Shown here one piece after another: positions 11,153 to 23,734 of a stretch of 64,000 nt of DNA. Positions within the stretch are counted from its first letter, which is position 1. The number at the start of each line of letters is the position of its first letter. Made by a program: the position numbers and the translations under genes. The notes beneath the pieces were generated by a model. The model searched no databases. It had not been told where the DNA came from and saw only the letters and a program-made list of their open reading frames with translations. The DNA lies in NCBI GenBank assembly GCA_036583965.1, contig JAZBQD010000007.1:620001-684000 (forward strand), written 5' to 3'. The DNA comes from Prunella strophiata (Eukaryota; Chordata; Aves; Passeriformes; Prunellidae).

Positions 11153-11191
11153 CCAGGGCCGAAGCCCCCCGGGACCCCCAGCCCTTTGCCC

Positions 11192-14100
11192 TCAGGGCAG
11201 GGTCACGGATTTGGCGTCGCCGCCGGGGAAGCGAATGTCGTGCGCCAGGCACGGCCCGTGCGGCTCCTTGCCGAAATCCACCAGGAAGTTCTTGTTCACG
11301 CTCAGGCCGCCCTTGTCCGTGTCCACGTCGAGCTGCAGCATCACCGAGCCCTCCCTGCGCGGGGACAGCGGCGGCTCGAGGGGACAGCGACCCCCGGAGC
11401 CCCCCGAGCACCCGGAGATGCTGCGGCCAGCGGCGGCAGCGCCCGGCCCGGGGCAGGGCAGGGGCAGCGCTTGGGAGCGCTCTGGGGGCCCGATGGAGGG
11501 GGCAGGAGGGGCCGGGGGGCTCGGGGACAGTCTGGTCCCAAATTCCCTCGGGATGGGGGACAAGAGCAGGGGAGGATGGGCTCGGGTCGGGGTTGGCCAC
11601 TCCTGAATTCCCTCAGGATGGGCTCAGGGTCAGTTTTCACTCCTCAATTCCCTCAGGGTGGGCTCAGGGTCAGTTCTCACTCCTGAATTCCCTCAGGATG
11701 GGCTCAGGGTCGGTTCTCACTCCTGAATTCCCTCAGGGTGGGCTCAGGGTCATTCTCACTCCTGAATTCCCTCAGGGTGGCTCAGGGTCAGTTCTCACTC
11801 CTCAATTCCCTCAGGGTGGGCTCAGGGTCAGTTCTCACTCCTCAATTCCCTCAGGATGGGCTCAGGGTCGGGTTTGGCTCCTGAATTCCCCTCAGGTGGG
11901 CTCAGGGTCAGTTCTCACTCCTGAATTCCCTCAGGATGGCTCAGGGTCAGTTCTCACTCCTGATTCCCTCAGGATGGGCTCAGGGTCAGTTTCTCACTCC
12001 TGAATTCCCTCAGGGTGGGCTCAGGGTCAGTTTTGGCTCCTGAATTCCCTCAGGGTGGGCTCAGGGTCGGTTCTCACTCCTGAATTCCCTCAGGATGGGC
12101 TCAGGGTCGGTTCTCACTCCTGAATTCCCTCAGGATGGGCTCAGGGTCGGGTTTGGCTCCTGAATTCCCTCAGGGTGGGCTCAGGGTCAGTTCTCACTCC
12201 TGAATTCCCTCAGGGTGGGCTCAGGGTCAGTTCTCACTCCTGAATTCCCTCAGGATGGGCTCAGGGTCAGTTCTCACTCCTCAATTCCCTCAGGATGGGC
12301 TCAGGGTCGGTTTTCACTCCTCAATTCCCTCAGGGTGGGCTCAGGGTCGGTTCTCACTCCTCAATTCCCTCAGGGTGGCTCAGGGTCAGTTCTCACTCCT
12401 GATTCCCTCAGGATGGGCTCAGGGTCAGTTCTCACTCCTGAATTCCCTCAGGATGGCTCAGGGTCAGTTCTCACTCCTCAATTCCCTCAGGGTGGGCTCA
12501 GGGGGCTCAGGGTCAGTTCTCACTCCTGAATTCCCTCAGGATGGGCTCAGGGTCAGTTCTCACTCCTCAATTCCCTCAGGATGGGCTCAGGGTCAGTTCT
12601 CACTCCTGAATTCCCTCAGGGTGGCTCAGGGTCAGTTCTCACTCCTGAATTCCCTCAGGATGGGCTCAGGGTCAGTTCTCACTCCTGAATTCCCTCGGAT
12701 GGGCTCAGGGTCAGTTCTCACTCCTCAATTCCCTCAGGATGGGCTCAGGGTCGTTCTCACTCCTCAATTCCCTCAGGGTGGGTCAGGGTCAGTTCTCACT
12801 CCTCAATTCCCTCAGGATGGGCTCAGGGTCGTTCTCACTCCTCAATTCCCTCAGGGTGGCTCAGGGTCAGTTCTCACTCCTCAATTCCCTCAGGATGGGC
12901 TCAGGGTCGTTCTCACTCCTGAATTCCCTCAGGATGGGCTCAGGGTCAGTTCTCACTCCTGAATTCCCTCAGGATGGGCTCAGGGTCAGTTCTCACTCCT
13001 CAATTCCCTCAGGGTGGGCTCAGGGTCAGTTCTCACTCCTGAATTCCCTCAGGGTGGGCTCAGGGTCGTTCTCACTCCTGAATTCCCTCAGGGTGGGCTC
13101 AGGGTCGGTTCTCACTCCTCAATTCCCTCAGGGTGGGCTCAGGGTCAGTTCTCACTCCTCAATTCCCTCAGGATGGGCTCAGGGTCAGTTCTCACTCCTG
13201 AATTCCCTCAGGATGGGCTCAGGGTCAGTTCTCACTCCTCAATTCCCTCAGGGTGGGCTCAGGGTCAGTTCTCACTCCTGAATTCCCTCAGGGTGGGCTC
13301 AGGGTCGTTCTCACTCCTCAATTCCCTCAGGATGGGCTCAGGGTCAGTTCTCACTCCTCAATTCCCTCAGGATGGGCTCAGGGTCAGTTCTCACTCCTGA
13401 ATTCCCTCAGGGTGGGCTCAGGGTCAGTTCTCACTCCTGAATTCCCTCAGGGTGGGCTCAGGGTCAGTTCTCACTCCTGAATTCCCTCAGGGTGGGCTCA
13501 GGGTCAGTTCTCACTCCTGAATTCCCTCAGGATGGGCTCAGGGTCAGTTCTCACTCCTGAATTCCCTCAGGATGGGCTCAGGGTCAGTTCTCACTCCTCA
13601 ATTCCCTCAGGGTGGGCTCAGGGTCAGTTCTCACTCCTGAATTCCCTCAGGGTGGGCTCAGGGTCAGTTCTCACTCCTGAATTCCCTCAGGATGGGCTCA
13701 GGGTCAGTTCTCACTCCTCAATTCCCTCAGGATGGGCTCAGGGTCAGTTCTCACTCCTGAATTCCCTCAGGGTGGGCTCAGGGTCAGTTCTCACTCCTGA
13801 ATTCCCTCAGGGTGGGCTCAGGGTCAGTTCTCACTCCTCAATTCCCTCAGGATGGGCTCAGGGTCAGTTCTCACTCCTGAATTCCCTCAGGATGGGCTCA
13901 GGGTCAGTTCTCACTCCTGAATTCCCTCAGGATGGGCTCAGGGTCAGTTCTCACTCCTCAATTCCCTCAGGATGGGCTCAGGGTCAGTTCTCACTCCTCA
14001 ATTCCCTCAGGGTGGGCTCAGGGTCAGTTCTCACTCCTCAATTCCCTCAGGATGGGCTCAGGGTCAGTTCTCACTCCTGAATTCCCTCAGGATGGGCTCA

Positions 14101-17100
14101 GGGTCAGTTTTCACTCCTGAATTCCCTCAGGATGGGCTCAGGGTCAGTTCTCACTCCTCAATTCCCTCAGGATGGGCTCAGGGTCAGTTCTCACTCCTGA
14201 ATTCCCTCAGGGTGGGCTCAGGGTCAGTTCTCACTCCTGAATTCCCTCAGGATGGGCTCAGGGTCAGTTCTCACTCCTCAATTCCCTCAGGATGGGCTCA
14301 GGGTCAGTTCTCACTCCTGAATTCCCTCAGGATGGGCTCAGGGTCAGTTCTCACTCCTGAATTCCCTCAGGGTGGGCTCAGGGTCAGTTCTCACTCCTCA
14401 ATTCCCTCAGGGTGGGCTCAGGGTCAGTTCTCACTCCTGAATTCCCTCAGGGTGGGCTCAGGGTCAGTTCTCACTCCTGAATTCCCTCAGGGTGGGCTCA
14501 GGGTCAGTTCTCACTCCTGAATTCCCTCAGGGTGGGCTCAGGGTCAGTTCTCACTCCTGAATTCCCTCAGGATGGGCTCAGGGTCAGTTCTCACTCCTGA
14601 ATTCCCTCAGGATGGGCTCAGGGTCAGTTCTCACTCCTGAATTCCCTCAGGGTGGGCTCAGGGTCAGTTCTCACTCCTCAATTCCCTCAGGGTGGGCTCA
14701 GGGTCAGTTCTCACTCCTCAATTCCCTCAGGGTGGGCTCAGGGTCAGTTCTCACTCCTGAATTCCCTCAGGATGGGCTCAGGGTCAGTTCTCACTCCTCA
14801 ATTCCCTCAGGGTGGGCTCAGGGTCAGTTCTCACTCCTGAATTCCCTCAGGATGGGCTCAGGGTCAGTTCTCACTCCTCAATTCCCTCAGGGTGGGCTCA
14901 GGGTCAGTTCTCACTCCTGAATTCCCTCAGGGTGGGCTCAGGGTCAGTTCTCACTCCTGAATTCCCTCAGGATGGGCTCAGGGTCAGTTCTCACTCCTGA
15001 ATTCCCTCAGGGTGGGCTCAGGGTCAGTTCTCACTCCTGAATTCCCTCAGGATGGGCTCAGGGTCAGTTCTCACTCCTCAATTCCCTCAGGGTGGGCTCA
15101 GGGTCAGTTCTCACTCCTCAATTCCCTCAGGGTGGGCTCAGGGTCAGTTCTCACTCCTGAATTCCCTCAGGGTGGGCTCAGGGTCAGTTCTCACTCCTGA
15201 ATTCCCTCAGGGTGGGCTCAGGGTCAGTTCTCACTCCTCAATTCCCTCAGGATGGGCTCAGGGTCAGTTCTCACTCCTCAATTCCCTCAGGGTGGGCTCA
15301 GGGTCAGTTCTCACTCCTCAATTCCCTCAGGGTGGGCTCAGGGTCAGTTCTCACTCCTGAATTCCCTCAGGATGGGCTCAGGGTCAGTTCTCACTCCTCA
15401 ATTCCCTCAGGGTGGGCTCAGGGTCAGTTCTCACTCCTCAATTCCCTCAGGGTGGGCTCAGGGTCAGTTCTCACTCCTGAATTCCCTCAGGGTGGGCTCA
15501 GGGTCAGTTCTCACTCCTGAATTCCCTCAGGATGGGCTCAGGGTCAGTTCTCACTCCTGAATTCCCTCAGGATGGGCTCAGGGTCAGTTCTCACTCCTGA
15601 ATTCCCTCAGGAGAGTGAGGGAAACAGGGAGGAAGAGGAAAGCGCAGCAAGAAGACAAAGGACAGGAAAACAAAAAAAAATCCACCACACAAAAGCCCGA
15701 AGGAATGCTGCAAAAAAAGAACAAAATTGCAAGGGCCGCGCTGGCACTCGAGCGTTCCCCGGCCGCGCCCCCGGCCCCGCTGCGCCCCCCGGCCCGGGGG
15801 CTGCCCCTCACCTGCCCCACCAGCCGCGGCTTGCAGTTCCTGGCCAGCTCGTACTGCCGGATGTCCCCGTGCAGCCAATTGCTCACGAACAGGAACCGGT
15901 CGTCCGGGCTGATGACGAGGTCGGAGATGAAGGCTGCGGGCAGAGCCGGGGCTCAGGGGCACGGGCGGCACCGGGGGAGGGCACCGGGCCCGGGGGGAGC
16001 CGGGCTTGGGGCAGGGATCAGGGAATTGGGGCAGGGATCAGGGCTTTGGGGCAGGGATCAGGGCTTTGGGGCAGGGATCAGGGAATTGGGGCAGGGATCA
16101 GGGCTTTGGGGCAGGGATCAGGGCTTTGGGGCAGGGATCAGGGCTTTGGGGCAGGGATCAGGGCTTTGGGGCAGGGATCAGGGAATTGGGGCAGGGATCA
16201 GGGCTTTGGGGCAGGGATCAGGGAATTGGGGCAGGGATCAGGGCTTTGGGGCAGGGATCAGGGCTTTGGGGCAGGGATCAGGGCTTTGGGGCAGGGATCA
16301 GGGCTTTGGGGCAGGGATCAGGGCTTTGGGGCAGGAATCAGGGCTTTGGGCTCAGGGCTTTTGGGCAGGGATCAGGGAATTGGGCAGGGATCAGGGCTTT
16401 GGGGCAGGGATCAGGGAACTGGGGCAGGGATCAGGCTTTGGGGCAGGGATCAGGGCTTTGGGCTGGGATCAGGGCTTTGGGGCAGGGATCAGGGCTTTGG
16501 GGCAGGGATCAGGGCTTTGGGGCAGGGATCAGGGCTTTGGGGCAGGGATCAGGGCTTTGGGGCAGGGATCAGGGCTTTGGGGCAGGGATCAGGGCTTTGG
16601 GGCAGGGATCAGGGCTTTGGGGCAGGGATCAGGGCTTTGGGGCAGGGATCAGGCTTTGGGGCAGGGATCAGGGCTTTGGGGCAGGGATCAGGGCTTTGGG
16701 GCAGGGATCAGGGCTTTGGGGCAGGGATCAGGGCTTTGGGGCAGGGATCAGGGAATTGGGGCAGGGATCAGGGCTTTGGGGCAGGGATCAGGGCTTTGGG
16801 GCAGGGATCAGGGCTTTGGGGCAGGGATCAGGGCTTTGGGGCAGGGATCAGGGCTTTGGGGCAGGGATCAGGCTTTGGGGCAGGGATCAGGGCTTTGGGG
16901 CAGGGATCAGGGCTTTGGGGCAGGGATCAGGGCTTTGGGGCAGGGATCAGGGCTTTGGGGTGGGATCAGGGCTTTGGGGTGGGATCAGGGAATTGGGGCA
17001 GGGATCAGGGCTTTGGGGCAGGGATCAGGGCTTTGGGGCAGGGACCAGGGCTTTGGGGCAGGGATCAGGGAATTGGGGCAGGGATCAGGGCTTTGGGGCA

Positions 17101-20100
17101 GGGATCAGGGCTTTGGGGCAGGGATCAGGGAATTGGGGCAGGGATCAGGGAATTGGGCAGGGATCAGGGCTTTGGGGCAGGGATCAGGGCTTTGGGGCAG
17201 GGATCAGGGCTTTGGGGCAGGGATCAGGGAATTGGGCAGGGATCAGGGCTTTGGGGCAGGGATCAGGGCTTTGGGGCAGGGATCAGGGCTTTGGGGCAGG
17301 GATCAGGGCTTTGGGGCAGGGATCAGGGCTTTGGGGCAGGGATCAGGGCTTTGGGGCAGGGATCAGGGCTTTGGGGCAGGGATCAGGGAATTGGGGCAGG
17401 GATCAGGGCTTTGGGCAGGGATCAGGGCTTTGGGGCAGGGATCAGGGAATTGGGGCAGGGATCAGGGCTTTGGGGCAGGGATCAGGGCTTTGGGGCAGGG
17501 ATCAGGGCTTTGGGGCAGGGATCAGGGCTTTGGGGCAGGGATCAGGGCTTTGGGGCAGGGATCAGGGCTTTGGGGCAGGGATCAGGGCTTTGGGGCAGGG
17601 ATCAGGGCTTTGGGGCAGGGATCAGGGCTTTGGGGCAGGGATCAGGGCTTTGGGGCAGGGATCAGGCTTTGGGGCAGGGATCAGGGCTTTGGGGCAGGGA
17701 TCAGGGCTTTGGGGCAGGGATCAGGCTTTGGGGCAGGGATCAGGGCTTTGGGGCAGGGATCAGGGCTTTGGGGCAGGGATCAGGGCTTTGGGGCAGGGAT
17801 CAGGGCTTTGGGGCAGGGATCAGGGCTTTGGGGCAGGGATCAGGGCTTTGGGGCAGGGATCAGGGCTTTGGGGCAGGGATCAGGGAATTGGGGCAGGGAT
17901 CAGGGCTTTGGGGCAGGGATCAGGGCTTTGGGGCAGGGATCAGGGCTTTGGGGCAGGGATCAGGGAATTGGGGCAGGGATCAGGGCTTTGGGGCAGGGAT
18001 CAGGGCTTTGGGGCAGGGATCAGGGCTTTGGGGCAGGGATCAGGGCTTTGGGGCAGGGATCAGGCTTTGGGGCAGGGATCAGGGCTTTGGGGCAGGGATC
18101 AGGGCTTTGGGGCAGGGATCAGGGCTTTGGGGCAGGGATCAGGGCTTTGGGGCAGGGATCAGGGCTTTGGGGCAGGGATCAGGGCTTTGGGGCAGGGATC
18201 AGGGCTTTGGGGCAGGGATCAGGGCTTTGGGGCAGGGATCAGGGCTTTGGGGCAGGGATCAGGCTTTGGGGCAGGGATCAGGGAATTGGGCAGGGATCAG
18301 GGAATCTCCCTCACAAAAACCTCCTTTCATGCCTACTGACATAAAACAGCAGAGGGGCGATCGGGGGGGAAAAAAAAGGGACGGAGGTGGGAGTGGCAAC
18401 TAGCAGACCTCCTGCAACAAGGATGCGGGCTGGAGAAAAAAAGCCTCCCCCCTCAGAAGAGCAGGAAAAGAGGGAACCGAAAGGGACGAGGGAAATTCAA
18501 AGAAAAAAGGTCAAAAACTAAAGAGAGGAAAAAGCAAAAGTGGCATATGGGGATCATGATCACAAGCCCGAAACGTCTTGGCCGGGGGGGGATCCGGAAT
18601 CAACTCATCCAAGGCCCCCAGTTGTCTTCTGCACAGGGGACACGAGCCCGGCTCAGCCGGCTGGCAGAGAAGACGAAGAGCAGAGAACGAGAAGAGACCG
18701 CAGGATCAAAGAGAAGGGGAAAAGACTGTGGCAACAATCCACGAGCCAGATTACAATACAATCCGAGCCGGGCAAAAGCGCGGAACAATCAAGGGGCCCT
18801 CCCCGGGCACACCGGGCTCATCCGCTCCCCTCCATCCCCGCACCCGGAGCCTTCCTGTCCCCCTCCTCCTCCTCCTCTCCTCCTCCTCCTCCTCCTCCTC
18901 CTCCTCCTCCTCCTCCTCCTCCTCCTCCTCCTCCTCCTCCCCTCCTCCTCCTCCTCCTCCTCCTCCTCCTCCTCCTCCTCCTCCTCCTCCTCCTCCTCTC
19001 CCCGCTGCACTCGCCTCGCAGGGTTTGTAGAAGCGGAAAATGGCCCCGCTCAGGGCACAGCCCACGTAGCCCTCGGCGGCCTCGGGGCTGTGCAGGAAGC
19101 GCACGTTCAGCGGCAGAGAATCCTCGCCCAGGTCGAAGCACTGCGTGAGGCTGCGGCACGACAGGTTCCACACGTTCAGGCGGCGGCCGAAGACCCCTGC
19201 GGGACACGGGGCAAAGGCTCGGGGGCGGCCGGGGCCGGGGATCGACCCCCGAAGGGTCCTGGTGGGGATGGGCACGGGAAGGGCAGCGGCGGGGGAGGAG
19301 GGACTGGGAAATGTGGGATTTGGGGAGAACACAGAGAAATGCAGGATTTGGGGAGAACCAGAGAGAAATGCAGGATTTGGGGAGAACAGAGAGAAATGCA
19401 GGATTTGGAGAGAACACAGAGAAATGCAGGATTTGGGAGAACACAGAAATGCAGGATTTGGGGAGATCAGAGAGAAATGCGGGATTTGGGGAGATCAGAG
19501 AGAAATTCAGGATTTGGGGAGAACACCGAGAAATGCAGGATTCGGGGAAGAAATGCAGGATTTGGGGAGAATCGAGAGAGAAATTCCGGATTTGGGAGCA
19601 GCCCGGCCCTGCCCAGCCCGCGCTCAGCCCCTGCCCATCCCCAGCCCGAGCCTGCCAAAGGCTCTGGGGCACGACTCGGCCTCTGGGGGGCACCGAGCGC
19701 TGCCAGCCCCGCGCTCAGCGCTGCCCTCGCTGCCACCCGCGTGTCCCCACCTTTCCCGAGCTCATCGGGGTTGAAGCCACGCCCGGCCACTTTGGGCACC
19801 AGCCCGGCCGAGCTGACCAGGACGTTGTGCCGGGCCTGGTACCAGAAGTCGTGGCCGGTCGGGGGAGCCTCACACTCGCTCTCCCAGTTGCCCTTCAGCT
19901 CGAAGGTCTCTCCGTCCAGCACCACGAAGCCACCTGGGACACACGGGGGACGCGCTGGGGACAAATCCAGGCTCCCTCCTTTGCAGCGGGACTCCCGGGA
20001 TGGGAATTGGGGCAGGGGAATGGGAATTGGGGCAGGGGAATGGGAATTCGGGCAGGGGAATGGGAATTGGGGCAGGGAGATGGGAATTGGGGCAGGGGAT

Positions 20101-23100
20101 GGGAATTGGGGCAGGGGAATGGGAATTCCACAGGGAAATGGGAATTCGAGCAGGGGAATTGGTGCAATTGGGGCAGGGGAATGGGAATTCCAACAGGGAA
20201 ATGGGAATTGGGGCAGGGAAATGGGAATGAATTCCAGCAGGGGAATGGGAATTGGGGCAGGGAAATGGGAATTGGGGCAGGGAAATGGGAATGAATTCCA
20301 GCAGGGAAATGGGAATTGGGGCAGGGAAATGGGAATGAATTCCGGCAGGGAAATGGGAATGAATTCCAGCAGGGGAATGGGAATGAATTCCAGCAGGGAA
20401 ATGGGAATGAATTCCAGCAGGGGAATGGGAATGAATTCCAGCAGGGGAATGGGAATGAATTCCAGCAGGGGAATGGGAATTGGGGCAGGGAAATGGGAAT
20501 TCCAGCAGGGGAATGGGAATTGGGGCAGGGGAATGGGAATTGGGGCAGGGAAATGGGAATTGGGGCAGGGAAATGGGAATGAATTCCAGCAGGGAAATGA
20601 GAATCGGGGCAGGGAATTGGGAATTAATTCCAACAGGGAAATGGGAATGAATTCCAGCAGGGAAATGGGAATGAATTCCAGCAGGGGAATGGGAATGAAT
20701 TCCAGCAGGGGAATGGGAATTGGGGCAGGGAAATGGGAATGAATTCCAGCAGGGGAATGGGAATGAATTCCAGCAGGGGAATGGGAATTGGGGCAGGGAA
20801 ATGGGAATTGGGGCAGGGGAATGGGAATGAATTCCAGCAGGGGAATGGGAATTGGGGCAGGGAAATGGGAATTGGGGCAGGGAAATGGGAATGAATTCCA
20901 GCAGGGGAATGGGAATTGGGGCAGGGAAATGGGAATTGGGGCAGGGAAATGGGAATGAATTCCAGCAGGGGAATGGGAATGAATTCCAGCAGGGGAATGG
21001 GAATTGGGGCAGGGAAATGGGAATTGGGGCAGGGAAATGGGAATTGGGGCAGGGAAATGGGAATGAATTCCAGCAGGGGAATGGGAATTGGGGCAGGGAA
21101 ATGGGAATTGGGGCAGGGAAATGGGAATGAATTCCAGCAGGGGAATGGGAATTGGGGCAGGGGAATGGGAATTGGGGCAGGGGAATGGGAATTGGGGCAG
21201 GGGAATGGGAATTGGGGCAGGGGAATGGGAATTGGGGCAGGGAAATGGGAATTGGGGCAGGGGAATGGGAATTGGGGCAGGGGAATGGGAATTCCAGCAG
21301 GGGAATGGGAATTGGGGCAGGGGAATGGGAATTGGGGCAGGGAAATGGGAATTGGGGCAGGGGAATGGGAATTGGGGCAGGGAAATGGGAATTCCAGCAG
21401 GGGAATGGGAATTGGGGCAGGGAAATGGGAATTGGGGCAGGGAAATGGGAATGAATTCCAGCAGGGGAATGGGAATGAATTCCAGCAGGGGAATGGGAAT
21501 GAATTCCAGCAGGGGAATGGGAATTGGGGCAGGGAAATGGGAATGAATTCCAGCAGGGGAATGGGAATGAATTCCAGCAGGGGAATGGGAATTGGGGCAG
21601 GGAAATGGGAATGAATTCCAGCAGGGGAATGGGAATGAATTCCAGCAGGGGAATGGGAATGAATTCCAGCAGGGGAATGGGAATTGGGGCAGGGAAATGG
21701 GAATTGGGGCAGGGAAATGGGAATGAATTCCAGCAGGGGAATGGGAATTGGGGCAGGGAAATGGGAATTGGGGCAGGGAAATGGGAATGAATTCCAGCAG
21801 GGGAATGGGAATTGGGGCAGGGAAATGGGAATGAATTCCAGCAGGGGAATGGGAATGAATTCCAGCAGGGAAATGGGAATGAATTCCAGCAGGGGAATGG
21901 GAATGAATTCCAGCAGGGGAATGGGAATTGGGGCAGGGAAATGGGAATTGGGGCAGGGAAATGGGAATGAATTCCAGCAGGGGAATGGGAATTGGGGCAG
22001 GGAAATGGGAATGAATTCCAGCAGGGGAATGGGAATGAATTCCAGCAGGGGAATGGGAATTGGGGCAGGGAAATGGGAATTGGGGCAGGGAAATGGGAAT
22101 GAATTCCAGCAGGGGAATGGGAATGAATTCCAGCAGGGGAATGGGAATGAATTCCAGCAGGGGAATGGGAATTGGGGCAGGGAAATGGGAATGAATTCCA
22201 GCAGGGGAATGGGAATGAATTCCAGCAGGGGAATGGGAATTGGGGCAGGGAGATGGGAATTGGGGCAGGGGAATGGGAATTGGGGCAGGGAAATGGGAAT
22301 TGGGGCAGGGAAATGGGAATTCCAGCAGGGGAATGGGAATTGGGGCAGGGAAATGGGAATTGGGGCAGGGAAATGGGAATTAATTCCGGCAGGGAAATGG
22401 GAATGAATTCCAGCAGGGAAATGGGAATGAATTCCAGCAGGGGAATGGGAATTGGGGCAGGGAAATGGGAATGAATTCCAGCAGGGGAATGGGAATTGGG
22501 GCAGGGGAATGGGAATGAATTCCAGCAGGGGAATGGGAATGAATTCCAGCAGGGGAATGGGAATGAATTCCAGCAGGGGAATGGGAATGAATTCCAGCAG
22601 GGGAATGGGAATGAATTCCAGCAGGGGAATGGGAATTGGGNNNNNNNNNNNNNNNNNNNNNNNNNNNNNNNNNNNNNNNNNNNNNNNNNNNNNNNNNNNN
22701 NNNNNNNNNNNNNNNNNNNNNNNNNNNNNNNNNNNNNNNNNNNNNNNNNNNNNNNNNNNNNNNNNNNNNNNNNNNNNNNNNNNNNNNNNNNNNNNNNNNN
22801 NNNNNNNNNNNNNNNNNNNNNNNNNNNNNNNNNNNNNNNNNNNNNNNNNNNNNNNNNNNNNNNNNNNNNNNNNNNNNNNNNNNNNNNNNNNNNNNNNNNN
22901 NNNNNNNNNNNNNNNNNNNNNNNNNNNNNNNNNNNNNNNNNNNNNNNNNNNNNNNNNNNNNNNNNNNNNNNNNNNNNNNNNNNNNNNNNNNNNNNNNNNN
23001 NNNNNNNNNNNNNNNNNNNNNNNNNNNNNNNNNNNNNNNNNNNNNNNNNNNNNNNNNNNNNNNNNNNNNNNNNNNNNNNNNNNNNNNNNNNNNNNNNNNN

Positions 23101-23687
23101 NNNNNNNNNNNNNNNNNNNNNNNNNNNNNNNNNNNNNNNNGCTCTCCCAGATTTGGGATCCCAGATTCTCCCAGATCCCCCCAGGTTCTCCTGCATTTTC
23201 CCAGATTTGGGACCCCAGGCTCTCCTGGGTTTTGCTGGATTTGGGATCCCAGGTTCCCCCAGGCTCTCCTGGGTTCCCCCAGATTCCCCCAGGCTCTCCC
23301 AGATTTGGGATCCCAGATTCCCCCAGATTCCCCCAGATTTTTCTGAATTTCCCCAGATTTGGGATCCCAGATTCCCCCAGATCCCCCCAGGCTCTCCCAG
23401 GCCCCACACCTGGCAGTACTGAGGGGATTTGGGATCCACATCCACGGTGGCCAGGAAGTCGGGAACGCCGCTCCCGGTGTTGCGGTAGATGCAGGGCAGG
23501 TACAGCAGCTGCTCCCGGGGCCCTGCGGGATCAATCCCCCAAATTCCAGCTTTTCCCACCTTCCATCCATCTCCTCTCCCCTCCATCCCAAAGCAATTCC
23601 AGCAGTTGGGAATGCTGGCCCAGCACTTGCCTTTCATGGCCTCCAGAGGGCTGGGATAGCCCGGCCCGCACGCTCCGCATTTTCCTG
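11192..23687 (-). CDS. SELENBP1: SELENBP1, selenium-binding protein 1 / methanethiol oxidase (multi-exon, several exons missing)
   Basis: SELENBP1 oxidises methanethiol to formaldehyde, H2S and H2O2. Visible minus-strand exons in transcript order: about 23631-23687 ([17 protein letters not shown]), 23410-23522 ([24 protein letters not shown]), 19751-19933 ([30 protein letters not shown]), 19015-19196 ([30 protein letters not shown]), 15812-15933 ([20 protein letters not shown]), and 11192-11354 ([27 protein letters not shown], stop). These match the family along its length. Missing are the start codon exon, the exons with the selenium-binding WNTCSSC-type motif (probably in the N gap), a short exon between 15933 and 19015, and the large exon before 11354. 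Every missing exon coincides with a tandem array or gap. Two donors are GC rather than GT (after 23631 and after 19015). Confidence 0.92.
11595..15612. repeat. 40-bp minisatellite, about 100 copies, SELENBP1 intron
   Basis: Unit of 40 bp with the words attccctcagg, atgggctcagggtcagtt and ctcactcctg. From about 13400 to 15610 the period is exactly 40 with no indels, and copies differ mainly at two positions (G or C in ct[g/c]aatt; A or G in gg[a/g]tggg). From 11595 to 13350 copies carry more substitutions and 1-10-bp indels. It occupies the place of the penultimate SELENBP1 exon(s). Confidence 0.97.
15613..15811. other. Purine-rich unique segment between array and SELENBP1 exon
   Basis: A-rich, low-information stretch (gaggaagaggaaagcgcagc, homopolymers of A) directly after the 40-bp array. 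No coding potential is recognised. Its composition is unlike the adjacent GC-rich exon. Confidence 0.5.
16006..18305. repeat. 20-bp minisatellite, about 115 copies, SELENBP1 intron
   Basis: Unit gggctttggggcagggatca with a common variant in which ctttgg becomes aattgg, and scattered single-base deletions. It occupies the interval where a short SELENBP1 exon should lie. Confidence 0.97.
18306..18850. other. Unique, purine-rich intron segment; no gene seen
   Basis: Non-repetitive sequence between two arrays. I searched both strands for the missing SELENBP1 exon (ERV-IQVPP-type motif) and did not find it. Confidence 0.5.
18863..19000. repeat. (TCC)n trinucleotide repeat
   Basis: About 45 units of cct/tcc with two single-base interruptions, ending 15 bp from the donor of the SELENBP1 exon at 19015-19196. 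Confidence 0.97.
19310..19590. repeat. About 28-bp minisatellite of aatgcaggatttggggagaa words
   Basis: About ten imperfect copies in a SELENBP1 intron. Confidence 0.93.
19998..22640. repeat. Composite 20/24-bp minisatellite running into an N gap
   Basis: Mixture of two unit types: a 20-bp type containing gggaattggggcaggg and a type containing gaatgaattccagcaggg. Over 100 copies run directly into the gap at 22641, so the array is longer than shown. Confidence 0.97.
22641..23140. other. Assembly gap (500 N)
   Basis: Exactly 500 N. The SELENBP1 exons between PKSPQYCQ and GGFVVLDG should lie here, so the true size is probably larger. Confidence 0.98.
23141..23400. repeat. Minisatellite of gatttgggatcccagattc words
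   Basis: Imperfect units of about 25-40 bp (ctctcccagatttgggatcc) adjoining the SELENBP1 exon at 23410. Confidence 0.9.
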
Positions 23688-23734
23688 CTGGAAAAGGGCA
23701 AAATTCCAGTTTCCACATCCCAAAAATCCTGGGA

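Noticed and set aside
11595..15612. CRISPR-like regular array
   Set aside because: Units are directly adjacent without unique spacers, and the surroundings are a vertebrate gene.
15572..18403. Long ORFs over the gggctttggggcagggatca array
   Set aside because: Stop-free tandem repeat in a SELENBP1 intron; no homology and no codon bias.
18789..19010. Poly-Glu/poly-Gly ORFs
   Set aside because: Translation of the (TCC)n repeat.
19870..23718. A minus-strand ORF of over 1200 codons
   Set aside because: Mostly minisatellite plus N codons; only the ends contain true SELENBP1 exon sequence.
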